Part shown: in pieces, positions 35,886 to 44,261 of the stretch
How positions within the stretch are numbered: position 1 is the first letter of the stretch
Layout: every line of letters starts with the position of its first letter
Origin: UBA6544 sp038131165
GTDB lineage: Bacteria; Pseudomonadota; Alphaproteobacteria; UBA8366
Assembly (NCBI GenBank): GCA_038131165.1
Contig: JAYPOZ010000006.1
Span: forward strand, 15,970-79,969
Length of the DNA: 64,000 nt
Reading direction: 5' to 3'
The notes under the pieces: generated by a model
Seen by the model: only the letters and a program-made list of their open reading frames with translations
The model's database searches: none
Told to the model about the DNA's origin: nothing
Made by a program: the position numbers and the translations under genes

Positions 35886-37089
35886 ATTTCTTAAGCGCGA
35901 TCACGGCGTTTAGTCCGCCGAATGCGAAAGAGTTGGACAGCGCTGCGGTGATGTCCATTTCCCGGGGCTCGTTCGGGATGTAGTCCAAGTCGCATTCCGG
36001 GTCGGGCTCAACATAATTTGCCGTCGGCGGCGCGATACCGTCGCGAATCCCGAGGACCACTGCCGCAAGTTCCAAGGCGCCAGCTCCGCCAAGGGCATGC
36101 CCGATCATCGATTTTGTCGACGATATCGCTAATTTTTGCGCGTGATCGCCGAAGACCATCTTCAAGGCGCGCGTCTCGGTCACGTCGTTCGCAGCCGTGC
36201 CGGTTCCGTGAGCGTTCACGTAATCGACATTTTCGGCGTTCAACCCCGCATCCTTAAGAGCGCCCGCGATGGCGCGCGCGGCACCGCCCGCATCAGGCAT
36301 CGTGATATCCATGGCGTCCGAACTTAGGCCATGTCCTGCGACCTCGGCATAAATGTTGGCACCCCGAGCCTTGGCTTTCTCGAGCGATTCGAAGACAAAC
36401 ACGGCAGAGCCCTCGCCCAGAACCATGCCGTTGCGCCCTTTCGAGAACGGTCGGCACGTATCGCTCGCCATAACGCGAAGCGCCTCCCAGCCCTTCATCG
36501 TCCCGACCGTTATGGTAGCCTCCGCACCGCCTGTGACAGCGGTATCGACCATGCCGCTCCGCACCATGTAAAAGGCCTGCCCCATGGCATGATTGGCCGA
36601 GGAACACGCGCTAGCGATCGAATAGGCCGGCCCCTTTATACCATGCTCCATCGTGATCTGGCTGGTTGCCGCGTTAATCATCAACCGCGGAACCGTAAAA
36701 GGATGAACCCGCGTTTTTTTTTCGGCATATATCGCCCAATAACTGTCGTCGAGAGTCGTCTGTCCGCCAACGCCGGAGCCGATGATTGCCGCCGTACGCT
36801 CTCCGGCTTCGCCTTCGAATGACACCCCTGAATCGGCGATCGCTTCGCGCGCCGCGACCAGGCCGAACTGCGAAAATCGGTCCAACATTCCCAATTGGCG
36901 TTTGTCGAAATAGTCCTGCGGTTCGAAATTGGCCACTTCAGCCCCGATCCGAACCGTCAGGGTTTCCGTCGGGATGGTCGTGATTGGACCGATGCTGGAT
37001 TGGCCCTTATGCACACGGCTCCAAAAATCCCCAGCATTGTGACCGGCCGCGGAGATTACTCCGAGACCCGTAATGACAACTCTATTCAT
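35875..37089 (-). CDS. beta-ketoacyl-ACP synthase (FabF-like)
   Basis: This 404-residue condensing enzyme extends acyl chains from malonyl-ACP. The catalytic residues are Cys162 in IASACSSANHAMGQAF, His in VNAHGTGTAANDV and His in STKSMIGHALGG. It sits immediately downstream of an acyl carrier protein and lpxD, away from the usual fabD-fabG-acpP-fabF group, so it is probably a specialised paralogue, perhaps for acyl chains of lipid A or another lipid (inference). It converges on queG with an 11-base overlap. Confidence 0.93.
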   Translation of the reverse strand: MNRVVITGLGVISAAGHNAGDFWSRVHKGQSSIGPITTIPTETLTVRIGAEVANFEPQDYFDKRQLGMLDRFSQFGLVAAREAIADSGVSFEGEAGERTAAIIGSGVGGQTTLDDSYWAIYAEKKTRVHPFTVPRLMINAATSQITMEHGIKGPAYSIASACSSANHAMGQAFYMVRSGMVDTAVTGGAEATITVGTMKGWEALRVMASDTCRPFSKGRNGMVLGEGSAVFVFESLEKAKARGANIYAEVAGHGLSSDAMDITMPDAGGAARAIAGALKDAGLNAENVDYVNAHGTGTAANDVTETRALKMVFGDHAQKLAISSTKSMIGHALGGAGALELAAVVLGIRDGIAPPTANYVEPDPECDLDYIPNEPREMDITAALSNSFAFGGLNAVIALKKFTG

Positions 37090-37134
37090 TTAAGTTCTCT
37101 TTATTGGCAGAACCGCCGGCGAGTCTCGCGACGT

Positions 37135-37398
37135 TCAACTCCCGGCGCCGGCGTTATCATCGATTAACGATTGCACCGCCCTGACAACGTCGCCGACGGT
37201 CTCGAACTCGAGCTCTTGGTCATTCGCGTTGAAGGGAACATGGATATCGAACTTCTCTTCGATGGCGAAAATTATCTCCACGACGTCCAGAGATTCAATC
37301 TCCAAATCCTGCAGTTTCGCTTCGCTAACGACCTTGTCGCGTTCCACGGCAGCCTTCTCGGCGATAATCTCGAAGATGTCGCTCTCAACGCTTGCCAT
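37135..37398 (-). CDS. acyl carrier protein, variant ESL site
   Basis: This 87-residue acidic four-helix protein starts MASVESDIFEIIAEKAAVER. The phosphopantetheine attachment serine is Ser36 in DLEIESLDVVEIIFAIEEKF. The canonical Asp35-Ser36-Leu37 is Glu35-Ser36-Leu37 here. The downstream VPFNANDQELEFETVGDVVRAV is normal for helices III and IV. It sits between lpxD (68 bases upstream) and the FabF-like synthase (45 bases downstream), suggesting a dedicated carrier for that synthase rather than the general AcpP. Confidence 0.92.
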   Translation of the reverse strand: MASVESDIFEIIAEKAAVERDKVVSEAKLQDLEIESLDVVEIIFAIEEKFDIHVPFNANDQELEFETVGDVVRAVQSLIDDNAGAGS

Positions 37399-37466
37399 TG
37401 TGTTTCCCCAGTCCGGCTACGTTTAAAAAATGCGTCATGCGGGATGCAATTCCGAACACGGCTTCG

Positions 37467-38558
37467 TTAGCGCTTTTTCTCAGCCGACTCAATACTGCGG
37501 AATCGCTTTTTAAGGTCCATTACGTCGCTCAGCATCGATTCCAAGCGGCGCAACATCAGAACCTGATTAACGAAATCTCGCTTTTTAATAGCCGGCGTCC
37601 CCAGATAAATCTCCCGATCCGCTAAATTCGAAGCCACGCCCGCGCAGCCGCCGACGACGACATCGTTGCCGATTCTAAGATGGTCCGCGACACCGACCTG
37701 CCCCGCCAACACAACGCGATCCCCGACGATAGAACTCCCCGCGACGCCGACCTGCCCGCACAGCATACAATTCTCGCCGATCTCGACATTGTGGCCGATC
37801 ATCACAAGATCATCCAATTTCGTGCCCCGGCCGATTCGGGTCGCGCTGATCGTTCCGCGATCGATCGACGTGCAGGCTCCAATCTCGGTATCGTCGCCGA
37901 GGATGACGGTCCCAATGGAATTAATGCGAACGATCTCGACATTCGTGGCGTCGATACGCCCCTTTGCTTTTGCAGTTTCGACGCTCCCAGGCTCAGGCGT
38001 CACAAAACTGAATCCATCGGCGCCAATACTCGCATTCTGATGGACAATCACGCGATCCCCCAACATCACTCTCTCGCCGATTCTCGCCCCCGGGTGCAAA
38101 AGGCAATTCTCACCGATCGCAGCTTCGGCGCCGACGGTGACGTGCGGCATAACGGTCGTGCCCGCACCGATGGAAGCGCCGGCACCGACGAAGACAAATG
38201 CGCCTATGCTGACACCGTCACCGATACTGGCATCCGGCGCGACGACAGCCGACGAATGAATGCCGGGTTCAGCATGAACCGGCCGCTCGAATACGCGTGT
38301 GAGACCCGCCATCGCATAACGCGAACGGCCCACGCTGACGTATCCGTCGACTGAGCCGGCCGGAATTTCGGCGCCATCGCTGACGATAGCGGCGCGCGCC
38401 GGACAGTCTTTCAAACTCTCGAGCAATTCCGCGTTCATCGCCAACGCAAGGTCGCGCGGGGAGCGGGAATCCTTAGGGTGAACCGCACTGTCCACCTCAA
38501 GATTCGGGTCGCCATGGACCGTCCCGCCCAGCGCTTCCGCAATTTCATTCAGTTTCAT
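37467..38558 (-). CDS. lpxD: UDP-3-O-acylglucosamine N-acyltransferase (LpxD family)
   Basis: This 363-residue left-handed beta-helix acyltransferase has a short N-terminal uridine-binding-like domain (residues 1-95). About 25 hexapeptide turns follow (IGDGVS, IGAGTT, IGENCL and so on) with IGADGFSFVTPEPG. The catalytic His256 lies in MIGHNVEIGENCMLCGQVG, and a C-terminal helix closes the chain. The family adds the N-linked 3-hydroxyacyl chain in lipid A synthesis, taking it from ACP. The gene is outside the usual bamA-lpxD-fabZ-lpxA context and next to its own ACP and synthase, so it may be a paralogue. Confidence 0.88.
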   Translation of the reverse strand: MKLNEIAEALGGTVHGDPNLEVDSAVHPKDSRSPRDLALAMNAELLESLKDCPARAAIVSDGAEIPAGSVDGYVSVGRSRYAMAGLTRVFERPVHAEPGIHSSAVVAPDASIGDGVSIGAFVFVGAGASIGAGTTVMPHVTVGAEAAIGENCLLHPGARIGERVMLGDRVIVHQNASIGADGFSFVTPEPGSVETAKAKGRIDATNVEIVRINSIGTVILGDDTEIGACTSIDRGTISATRIGRGTKLDDLVMIGHNVEIGENCMLCGQVGVAGSSIVGDRVVLAGQVGVADHLRIGNDVVVGGCAGVASNLADREIYLGTPAIKKRDFVNQVLMLRRLESMLSDVMDLKKRFRSIESAEKKR

Positions 38559-38636
38559 TTGTAGGAGCTTGGCCCAATTAACGGCATCGTGCCCGCATAT
38601 AGCATGGACGCGTGGGCATGACGAGAGCGACGCCGA

Positions 38637-39401
38637 TTAATCGAACAGCGCATCGATATCCGACTGGGACAGACCTTCATTGCCAAGCGCGGGCCCATTG
38701 AGGAGCGCCTCCCCTTCGGTCTTGGGTGCATCTTCCTTGACCGGAAGGTCGAGGAACGCGTCTGCCCCCCAAATGCCGATCATCGCGACGATGCGATCCT
38801 GAATATACCGAATCGTCTTGACGACCTTGTTGACCCTCTGGCCGGTGATATCCTGGAAGCTGCAGGCTTCCATAATATTGACGAGTTCCTGCCCCGCCTC
38901 TTCCGTTAACGCGTAAAGACGTTCGTCGGTTGGGTGCCGTGCAAGAATTTCATCCAACAATTCGCCGATATGTTCGGTCGAATGCAGAATGTCCTCGGTC
39001 GCGGTTGCGGTCGCCAAAACGATCTCATCGAGTTCGCTCGACGCGGCTTTGATCCGGTCGTCGTCGGCCATCGGATGCTTGATTGCTGCCAGCTCGGATT
39101 TCGTGCGGCCGATCGAGCGCACCATCTGCGCGATCTCGATCCTGACATCCGCCTCCTCGTCCTCGTCGATTTCGAGCTTGGCCGGATTTGCTGCCTCACG
39201 GGGGGCGCCGCCGTTTTTCTTGAGATCCGCGATTTCCTCCCGCAATTCCTCGATAGCCTCGAGAATCATTGCCGTATCCGGGGCACCAGCTGAGGCGGCG
39301 CCATCGGCGGGGCCGGCGGCGGGTTTCGCCACGGACATAGAAAAGCTACGACGCTTTTTGTAGCGCTCCGCCGTAAAGACCCGTTTCCCTGCATCAGCCA
39401 T
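38637..39401 (-). CDS. cheZ: CheZ-family protein phosphatase
   Basis: This 254-residue protein starts at the ATG at 39401, with GAGGGAAG upstream; a GTG five codons earlier is less likely. After a basic, low-complexity N-terminus there is a coiled-coil (residues 45-62) and a long helical hairpin. CSFQDITGQRVNKVVK follows, with Asp184 and Gln188 corresponding to the CheZ catalytic pair. The C-terminus LSQSDIDALFD resembles the CheY-docking peptides of CheZ and FliM. It would dephosphorylate CheY-like regulators. No other chemotaxis gene is nearby, but a broken paralogue lies at 63399. Confidence 0.9.
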   Translation of the reverse strand: MADAGKRVFTAERYKKRRSFSMSVAKPAAGPADGAASAGAPDTAMILEAIEELREEIADLKKNGGAPREAANPAKLEIDEDEEADVRIEIAQMVRSIGRTKSELAAIKHPMADDDRIKAASSELDEIVLATATATEDILHSTEHIGELLDEILARHPTDERLYALTEEAGQELVNIMEACSFQDITGQRVNKVVKTIRYIQDRIVAMIGIWGADAFLDLPVKEDAPKTEGEALLNGPALGNEGLSQSDIDALFD

Positions 39402-39505
39402 AAGAACTTCCCTCACACACCCATCAACGTCTCACGCCCAACCCGCAAAACCAAGTTTAAGCGCTGATTTGTTAACAATCCATTAGTGAAGATACACCGT
39501 CAAAG

Positions 39506-40270
39506 TTAAAGGAATACCGAACCGCCATCCACCATTAAGGTTTGCCCCGTGACGAACTTACTCGCATCTCCGGCCAGATAGATCACGGTGCCCGCAAGAT
39601 CCGCCGTTTCCAAATTTCGCTGCAGGGTCTGCCCATTGGCGATAACTTCCTTGGCTTTATCGAGCTTATCGCCGAAGAACTCTTCCGTACCCTCCGTCAT
39701 CACCGCCGACGGAGCGATGGCATTCACCCGAATCCAGTCCCGGCCCAATTCACGGGCCAGACTACGCGTCATACCGATTACCGCCGCTTTCGAGACGGCG
39801 TAATGCAGCGCGAAGGGGAGCCCGTACACCGCCGCCAGAGATGAAATATTGACGATACTGCCGCCCCCCGCATTTCGCATGCCGCCGACCACCGCCTTGC
39901 AGCAATTCCACATCCCGGTGACGTTCACCGCCAGACATTGATCCCATTCCGCAGGATCCAACCGGTCGAATCGACCACCCTTTAGTCCGCCGTAGAGCGC
40001 CGCATTGTTGATCAAAATATCGAGGCGTCCGTAATTCTCTTCCGCCGCTTTGGCGGCGCCGTCGCAGGAAACCGCATCCGTGACATCCAAGTGTACGCCG
40101 GTTGCCCTGCCGCCCGCAGCTTGGATGGCCGAGACGGTCTCGCCGCAATCCCGGACATCGCCCGCAACAACCGCCGCCCCTTCGGCCGCCAATCGAAGCG
40201 CATATTCCCGCCCGAGCCCCCGGGCCGCCCCCGTCACGATCGCGACCTTGCCGTCCAATCCATTTGTCAT
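39506..40270 (-). CDS. SDR family NAD(P)-dependent oxidoreductase
   Basis: This 254-residue Rossmann-fold enzyme has the cofactor motif VTGAARGLGREYAL near residue 11, the ILINNAALYGG stretch, and the catalytic Ser-Tyr-Lys set in VNISSLAAVYGLPFALHYAVSKAA. The C-terminus LAGDASKFVTGQTLMVDGGS is typical of classical short-chain dehydrogenases resembling FabG. It follows the unknown gene at 40295 by 24 bases in the same direction. The substrate cannot be told. Confidence 0.95.
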   Translation of the reverse strand: MTNGLDGKVAIVTGAARGLGREYALRLAAEGAAVVAGDVRDCGETVSAIQAAGGRATGVHLDVTDAVSCDGAAKAAEENYGRLDILINNAALYGGLKGGRFDRLDPAEWDQCLAVNVTGMWNCCKAVVGGMRNAGGGSIVNISSLAAVYGLPFALHYAVSKAAVIGMTRSLARELGRDWIRVNAIAPSAVMTEGTEEFFGDKLDKAKEVIANGQTLQRNLETADLAGTVIYLAGDASKFVTGQTLMVDGGSVFL

Positions 40271-40294
40271 GCCGAAATCTCCCGTTCTCCCGCT

Positions 40295-41356
40295 CTAAAC
40301 GCGCGACGGCGTTCTTTCCCGTATCCGCCACTCAAAGCAATCGTCGCCGTAATCCATGCGCTTCAAGGGTTCGAGCACCAGAAAGCGGTTGTGCGCCGTC
40401 AGCGCCCCTTCCCAAAGCCCGTTCCACGCCTCGAATGCGCAATGCGGCACCGATTTGTGACCGCGCATCAATCGCCAGCCATACTGTCGCACCAATACCC
40501 CATCCAGGTCATCCCTGATTTCGGTGCGGTCGTCCTGCGAGGCGCCAACGGCGGCCAGGAACGCCGCGAAGGCACGGGCGCTCGTATCCCTAACCTTGAA
40601 TGCGGGCTTTATCCGATCAAAGTATTGCAATCCGATCAACTGGCCGGTGACGCGGCCCAGATAGGCGGCTTCAGCCGGTCCGAACCAGGCTGCCGCTTCG
40701 CTAAGAATCGAGCGCGTATAGTTCATGCTGTAATTTCGGTGCGCCTTCCGCAGGCGGCCCGCCGGCCAATCTGCCGGATCGACCCAGGGGGCCGCATCCG
40801 GATCGAAAAGCGGCGGTTCTTCACCTGGCGAGAACCTCAGCCGCTGGTCTTCCGTGAGATCGTGATCGTACTCATAAAAATAGCCCGACAGCCCATGCTG
40901 CGCATCGGTCCCCTGTGACGTGCAAACGAAACCGAGCCTTGGATTGCCGAGCGATACCCCGTTATGCGCATACCACCCCCGCAGCACCCCGCGCGAGACT
41001 TCCGTCGGGACGCCGCACATCGCCGTTCCGTCGTAAATCCAGCGTGGCGGCGGAAAGCGGACCCAGGCTTTTCGGTCGGATTCGTACATGTACTCGACCT
41101 TAACCCCGCCAATCTTGTTGGAGAGGTAATGGTACTGCGCCGCCTTCACGGCATCGGGAAGATCCGTCAGGCCCAACTTCTCCAACGCGGCGAGAAACAA
41201 ATCCTCATGCTGGCGGCGAAAGACGCGGAACATCATACGTGCCGCCGAATCCGTGTCGCGGCGAGTCACCAATGTCAGGACGAAACCGGTGGTAAAGCCG
41301 TGGTAAAGGTCCGCTATCGCAACCCATTGATCTTCGACGGATACGTTTTCAGTCAT
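40295..41356 (-). CDS. unknown soluble protein, 353 residues
   Basis: The protein starts MTENVSVEDQWVAIADLYHG at the ATG at 41356; a longer in-frame extension would reach upstream into the divergent promoter region. It has no signal peptide or membrane helix. Conserved-looking features include a helical N-terminal third and a central segment rich in Tyr and Trp (YHYLSNKIGGVKVEYMY, WVRFPPPRWIYDG). Cysteine-bearing stretches (TAMCGVPTEV, LGFVCTSQG) follow. I do not recognise it with certainty. A distant link to amino-thiazoline-carboxylate hydrolase-like proteins came to mind but is not supported by a clear motif. It probably shares a transcript with the downstream SDR gene. Confidence 0.85.
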   Translation of the reverse strand: MTENVSVEDQWVAIADLYHGFTTGFVLTLVTRRDTDSAARMMFRVFRRQHEDLFLAALEKLGLTDLPDAVKAAQYHYLSNKIGGVKVEYMYESDRKAWVRFPPPRWIYDGTAMCGVPTEVSRGVLRGWYAHNGVSLGNPRLGFVCTSQGTDAQHGLSGYFYEYDHDLTEDQRLRFSPGEEPPLFDPDAAPWVDPADWPAGRLRKAHRNYSMNYTRSILSEAAAWFGPAEAAYLGRVTGQLIGLQYFDRIKPAFKVRDTSARAFAAFLAAVGASQDDRTEIRDDLDGVLVRQYGWRLMRGHKSVPHCAFEAWNGLWEGALTAHNRFLVLEPLKRMDYGDDCFEWRIRERTPSRV

Positions 41357-41460
41357 GGATGTACGGATTTCTCGGTTTTGTGAACGCGCGCCCACAACAA
41401 ACTATGCCACCCTTTCGAGGTGGGAAACATTTTCGACGATTCGCCGGAAAGGGAGTCGGC

Positions 41461-42402
41461 ATGATGCAAGCAGCGACCCGTGCCGCATTCGCCATGGACT
41501 TCATATTGGGAGCGGCGGCAGGCAGAGCCGATGCGGGAGACCTGGAACTCTGTTTCACCCGTTCGGGCAGTTTTCGCATCGATGTCGATGTTTGCGGCCG
41601 GGCGATGAAGGTGCAAGACATCTCCGCGCTCACCCGCGCCACCCTGCTCCTGCGACGTGGACAGGCATACCTCGAGGGCAAGGCATATCAACTCGCGCTC
41701 GCGGATTTCAAGGCGGCCCTCAAACGCAACCCCTACTCCAGTCTGGCCCAAGAACTAATCGGCACGGCTCAGCTTGAAACAGGAAATTATCATTTATCGA
41801 TAGAGAGGTACTCAAAGGCGATAAGATTAAACATTCATTCGGCAAGTGCCTATAAAGGCCATGGATTGGCGTATTTCATGACAGGTGACTTTCTCCGGGC
41901 GATCCGATCCTTCGATCGTTCCCTTTCGCTCTCGGCCCATGATCCTGAAACCATTGCCCTGCGTGCCATCGCCCTCTTCGCGACGGGCGCCTACCGGCGG
42001 GCCGAGCTGGAAATGCGAAGAGGGCTCGACCTTTCCTATCCTTATCCCTTGGGCTTTCTTTGGGCGTATTTGGCGGCGCGCCGGAACGGCCGCCCCGGCA
42101 CCAGCCATCTGGACGCGGCCTATCGTGAAATAGAACCCGATATCTGGCCAGGCCCGCTTGTACGAACCATGGAAAACGCTCAGAATGAAAGCGCTGCCTG
42201 GGCAGCAGCACGGAAATCGGACGAAAGCCGTCGCGCGCGACGGGAGTTGCAGGCGGCATTTTTTATTGGTGCAAAAGCGTATCTCGACGGAGAGCGAACG
42301 AAAGCCCGCGCTTTGCTTCAGCGTGTGGCCCGGAGACCCGGATTCTTCAATGCGGTCGAAAAGCCCCTCGCCCGTCAATTGCTGAGCGAACTTCCGCGCT
42401 AG
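41461..42402 (+). CDS. exported TPR-repeat protein
   Basis: This 313-residue protein has its start at the double ATG at 41461, backed by a strong GGAAAGGGAG ribosome site. The N-terminus has an export signal (AFAMDFILGAAAGRADA). Tetratricopeptide-like helices follow: ATLLLRRGQAYLEGKAYQLA, AQELIGTAQLETGNYHLSIE and ASAYKGHGLAYFMTGDFLRA, spaced 34 residues apart. The C-terminal half continues the helical solenoid (FFIGAKAYLDGERTKARALL). It resembles NlpI-type periplasmic TPR scaffolds. Its start is 104 bases from the divergent unknown gene at 41356. Confidence 0.85.
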   Translation: MMQAATRAAFAMDFILGAAAGRADAGDLELCFTRSGSFRIDVDVCGRAMKVQDISALTRATLLLRRGQAYLEGKAYQLALADFKAALKRNPYSSLAQELIGTAQLETGNYHLSIERYSKAIRLNIHSASAYKGHGLAYFMTGDFLRAIRSFDRSLSLSAHDPETIALRAIALFATGAYRRAELEMRRGLDLSYPYPLGFLWAYLAARRNGRPGTSHLDAAYREIEPDIWPGPLVRTMENAQNESAAWAAARKSDESRRARRELQAAFFIGAKAYLDGERTKARALLQRVARRPGFFNAVEKPLARQLLSELPR

Positions 42403-42408
42403 AACATA

Positions 42409-43491
42409 TTACTCGGCCGCAAGAGCCGTGAGCGGCGCCTCGTCCTTCTGCAATTCCGGCAGCACAGTCTCTGCGAACAGCTTTAACATTGCGACGGTCT
42501 TCTCGTGCCCATAGTACGGGGGGTAATGGATCACCACAGAGGTCATTCCGGTCTCTTTCTGCAGCGCCTTGAGTTTTGCGATCACGGTGTCGGGGGAACC
42601 GTGCAGGAGCGTCGTTTCCGCCAACTCGTCATAACGGACCGTATCCACATCGGCTTTTTGGATGGCACCGAGATATCCGGCGGTATTCTTGCCCATAAAG
42701 GCCGAGATATGCTTCACGATACCGGCTTCGCTCTCCTCCTTCGCCTTCGCGTCCGTGTCGGCGACGTAGACCCATCGGGCGACATCGACATGACCGAAGG
42801 CCGGATTTGCCGCGAGTTGATCGGGAGCGGTCGCCATGCGCGAGCGGTAGTGCGAAATTTGCGTCGCCAGGTCTTGCGAGCGGGTAAGCGTCGAGAGCAT
42901 CAATCCCATGCCCTTCTCGGCACCGTAACCGATCGAGCGCTCGGAGCCGGCTGCCATGTAGAGCGGCGGGTGAGGTTGTTGGATGCTTCTCGGAAAAATC
43001 TCATAGTCGCCGGAAATTGTATTATCGAAATATTTGCCGGCATGTGTCGCGCGGCCCGTGTGAAAGCTCTCCAGAATGAGGTCGACCGCTTCCTCCTGAA
43101 TGTCGCGGCGTTCGTCGAAGGGAACCCCGAACCCCTCGAATTCGTAGGGCCGATAGCCGGAGCCAAGCCCCAGAATGAAGCGACCATTCGTCAAGACATC
43201 GACAAAAGCAGCGTTCTCCACGACCCGCATGGGATCGTACAGCGGCAACGTCATGACACCGGTTCCGATCTTGATGCGCTCCGTCTTGTCCGCAAGATAG
43301 GCGGCGTAGACGAACGGATCCGGCAGAATTCCGTAGGTATTCGAGAAATGATGCTCGGCGATCCAGGCGGTATCGTAGCCAAGCCGATCCGCCTCGACAA
43401 TCTGACGGGTTACGCGGGCATGAACGTCGCGGTGAGGGTACGGCTCCTTCTCGATATCGGGATGCGATGTAAACAAAATGCCGAACTTCAT
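42409..43491 (-). CDS. LLM class flavin-dependent oxidoreductase
   Basis: This 360-residue TIM-barrel enzyme of the bacterial luciferase superfamily uses reduced FMN or F420. Signature stretches are GYDTAWIAEHHF near residue 38-50, IKIGTGVMTLPLYDP, FILGLGSGYRPYEFEG and LYMAAGSERS. Length is normal. It ends six bases from the convergent TPR gene and is apparently a single-gene unit. The substrate is unknown. Confidence 0.94.
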   Translation of the reverse strand: MKFGILFTSHPDIEKEPYPHRDVHARVTRQIVEADRLGYDTAWIAEHHFSNTYGILPDPFVYAAYLADKTERIKIGTGVMTLPLYDPMRVVENAAFVDVLTNGRFILGLGSGYRPYEFEGFGVPFDERRDIQEEAVDLILESFHTGRATHAGKYFDNTISGDYEIFPRSIQQPHPPLYMAAGSERSIGYGAEKGMGLMLSTLTRSQDLATQISHYRSRMATAPDQLAANPAFGHVDVARWVYVADTDAKAKEESEAGIVKHISAFMGKNTAGYLGAIQKADVDTVRYDELAETTLLHGSPDTVIAKLKALQKETGMTSVVIHYPPYYGHEKTVAMLKLFAETVLPELQKDEAPLTALAAE

Positions 43492-43611
43492 ACCCAGACC
43501 TTCCCTGTCGGTTCGCGCCGCTAATTTATCCTAAACTAGACTGCCGAGCGGTTTCGACAAAGCCACCACCAAGTATGAGAGGAGCCGGAAAGGACATTAC
43601 CCCCCGAGACG

Positions 43612-43905
43612 ATGATGCTAACGATCTTTCTGAAGCATCAGCAGGACAAGAACCTGGGCGAGATCAACGCAAACCTGAGTCAAACCGAGTTCCACAAGGC
43701 CTTTCCACCCGATGGAGTCGAGGTGGTGAGCTGGTATGTGATGATGGGCATCGGCCAAGTCGTGACGCTTAAATTTCCCGCCTCCCGCCTGCGCGAAGTC
43801 AATCTCGCGATCGAGCAGCGGGCCTGGGGAGCTTTTTCGACCGAGTTTTATGCGACCTACGATTTCAAGCCAGTTTGGGAGGAGATCAAGGCACGAAATT
43901 CCTAA
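43612..43905 (+). CDS. small hypothetical protein, 97 residues
   Basis: The gene starts with a double ATG (MMLTIFLKHQQDKNLGEINA) and encodes a soluble protein with probable beta-alpha-beta character, compatible with a dimeric ferredoxin-like barrel (VEVVSWYVMMGIGQVVTLKF, then a helix and YATYDFKPVWEEIK). I recognise no catalytic motif, although the fold resembles muconolactone isomerase-like small proteins. It is divergent from the LLM oxidoreductase gene (120 bases apart) and ends at a strong bidirectional hairpin. Confidence 0.75.
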   Translation: MMLTIFLKHQQDKNLGEINANLSQTEFHKAFPPDGVEVVSWYVMMGIGQVVTLKFPASRLREVNLAIEQRAWGAFSTEFYATYDFKPVWEEIKARNS

Positions 43906-43921
43906 GATTGGTATAAAGAAA

Positions 43922-43948
43922 TTGGGCCGCCTTCACCAGGCGGCCCAA
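43922..43948. terminator. bidirectional hairpin terminator
   Basis: TTGGGCCGCC and GGCGGCCCAA form a perfect ten-pair stem around a seven-base loop. It lies between the convergent 97-residue and 55-residue genes. The minus-strand tail is AT-rich (AATTTCTTT), giving a good intrinsic terminator in that direction. Confidence 0.8.
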
Positions 43949-43973
43949 CTCTCATTCGCTATCCGCAGGCTGG

Positions 43974-44141
43974 TTATTTGCCTTTTGCCTGCTTCATGCA
44001 TTCTTCTTTTGCGGCTTTATCTTTTATTTTTGCGCACGCCTTCTTGGCGTCGCCGGCCGACGCACTGAAAGGCACTGTAACAGCCGAACCAAACGCCATT
44101 ACGGCGGCAACCGCCATCGCGGCAACCAAAGTCTTACGCAT
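43974..44141 (-). CDS. small secreted lysine-rich protein with a Cys pair, 55 residues
   Basis: The minus-strand reading frame is ATG at 44141 to TAA at 43974. The ribosome site GGAGA lies eight bases upstream. The first 29 residues are a clean signal peptide (MRKTLVAAMAVAAVMAFGSA, cleavage after SASA). The mature 26-residue part is lysine-rich with two cysteines 12 residues apart (KKACAKIKDKAAKEECMKQA), which resembles a helix with a spaced cysteine pair and vaguely PsiF repeats. It ends at a strong terminator. The function is unknown. Confidence 0.75.
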   Translation of the reverse strand: MRKTLVAAMAVAAVMAFGSAVTVPFSASAGDAKKACAKIKDKAAKEECMKQAKGK

Positions 44142-44261
44142 TCATTTTTCTCCATGAAATATGGCCGAGGAGCAAATCTCCTCACCCCGAATTGAGCGCT
44201 CGAATCCTATTCCCGTCAATCAGAATTTGAGGCATCGTCGGACGTTCCGGACGGCGCAAAC

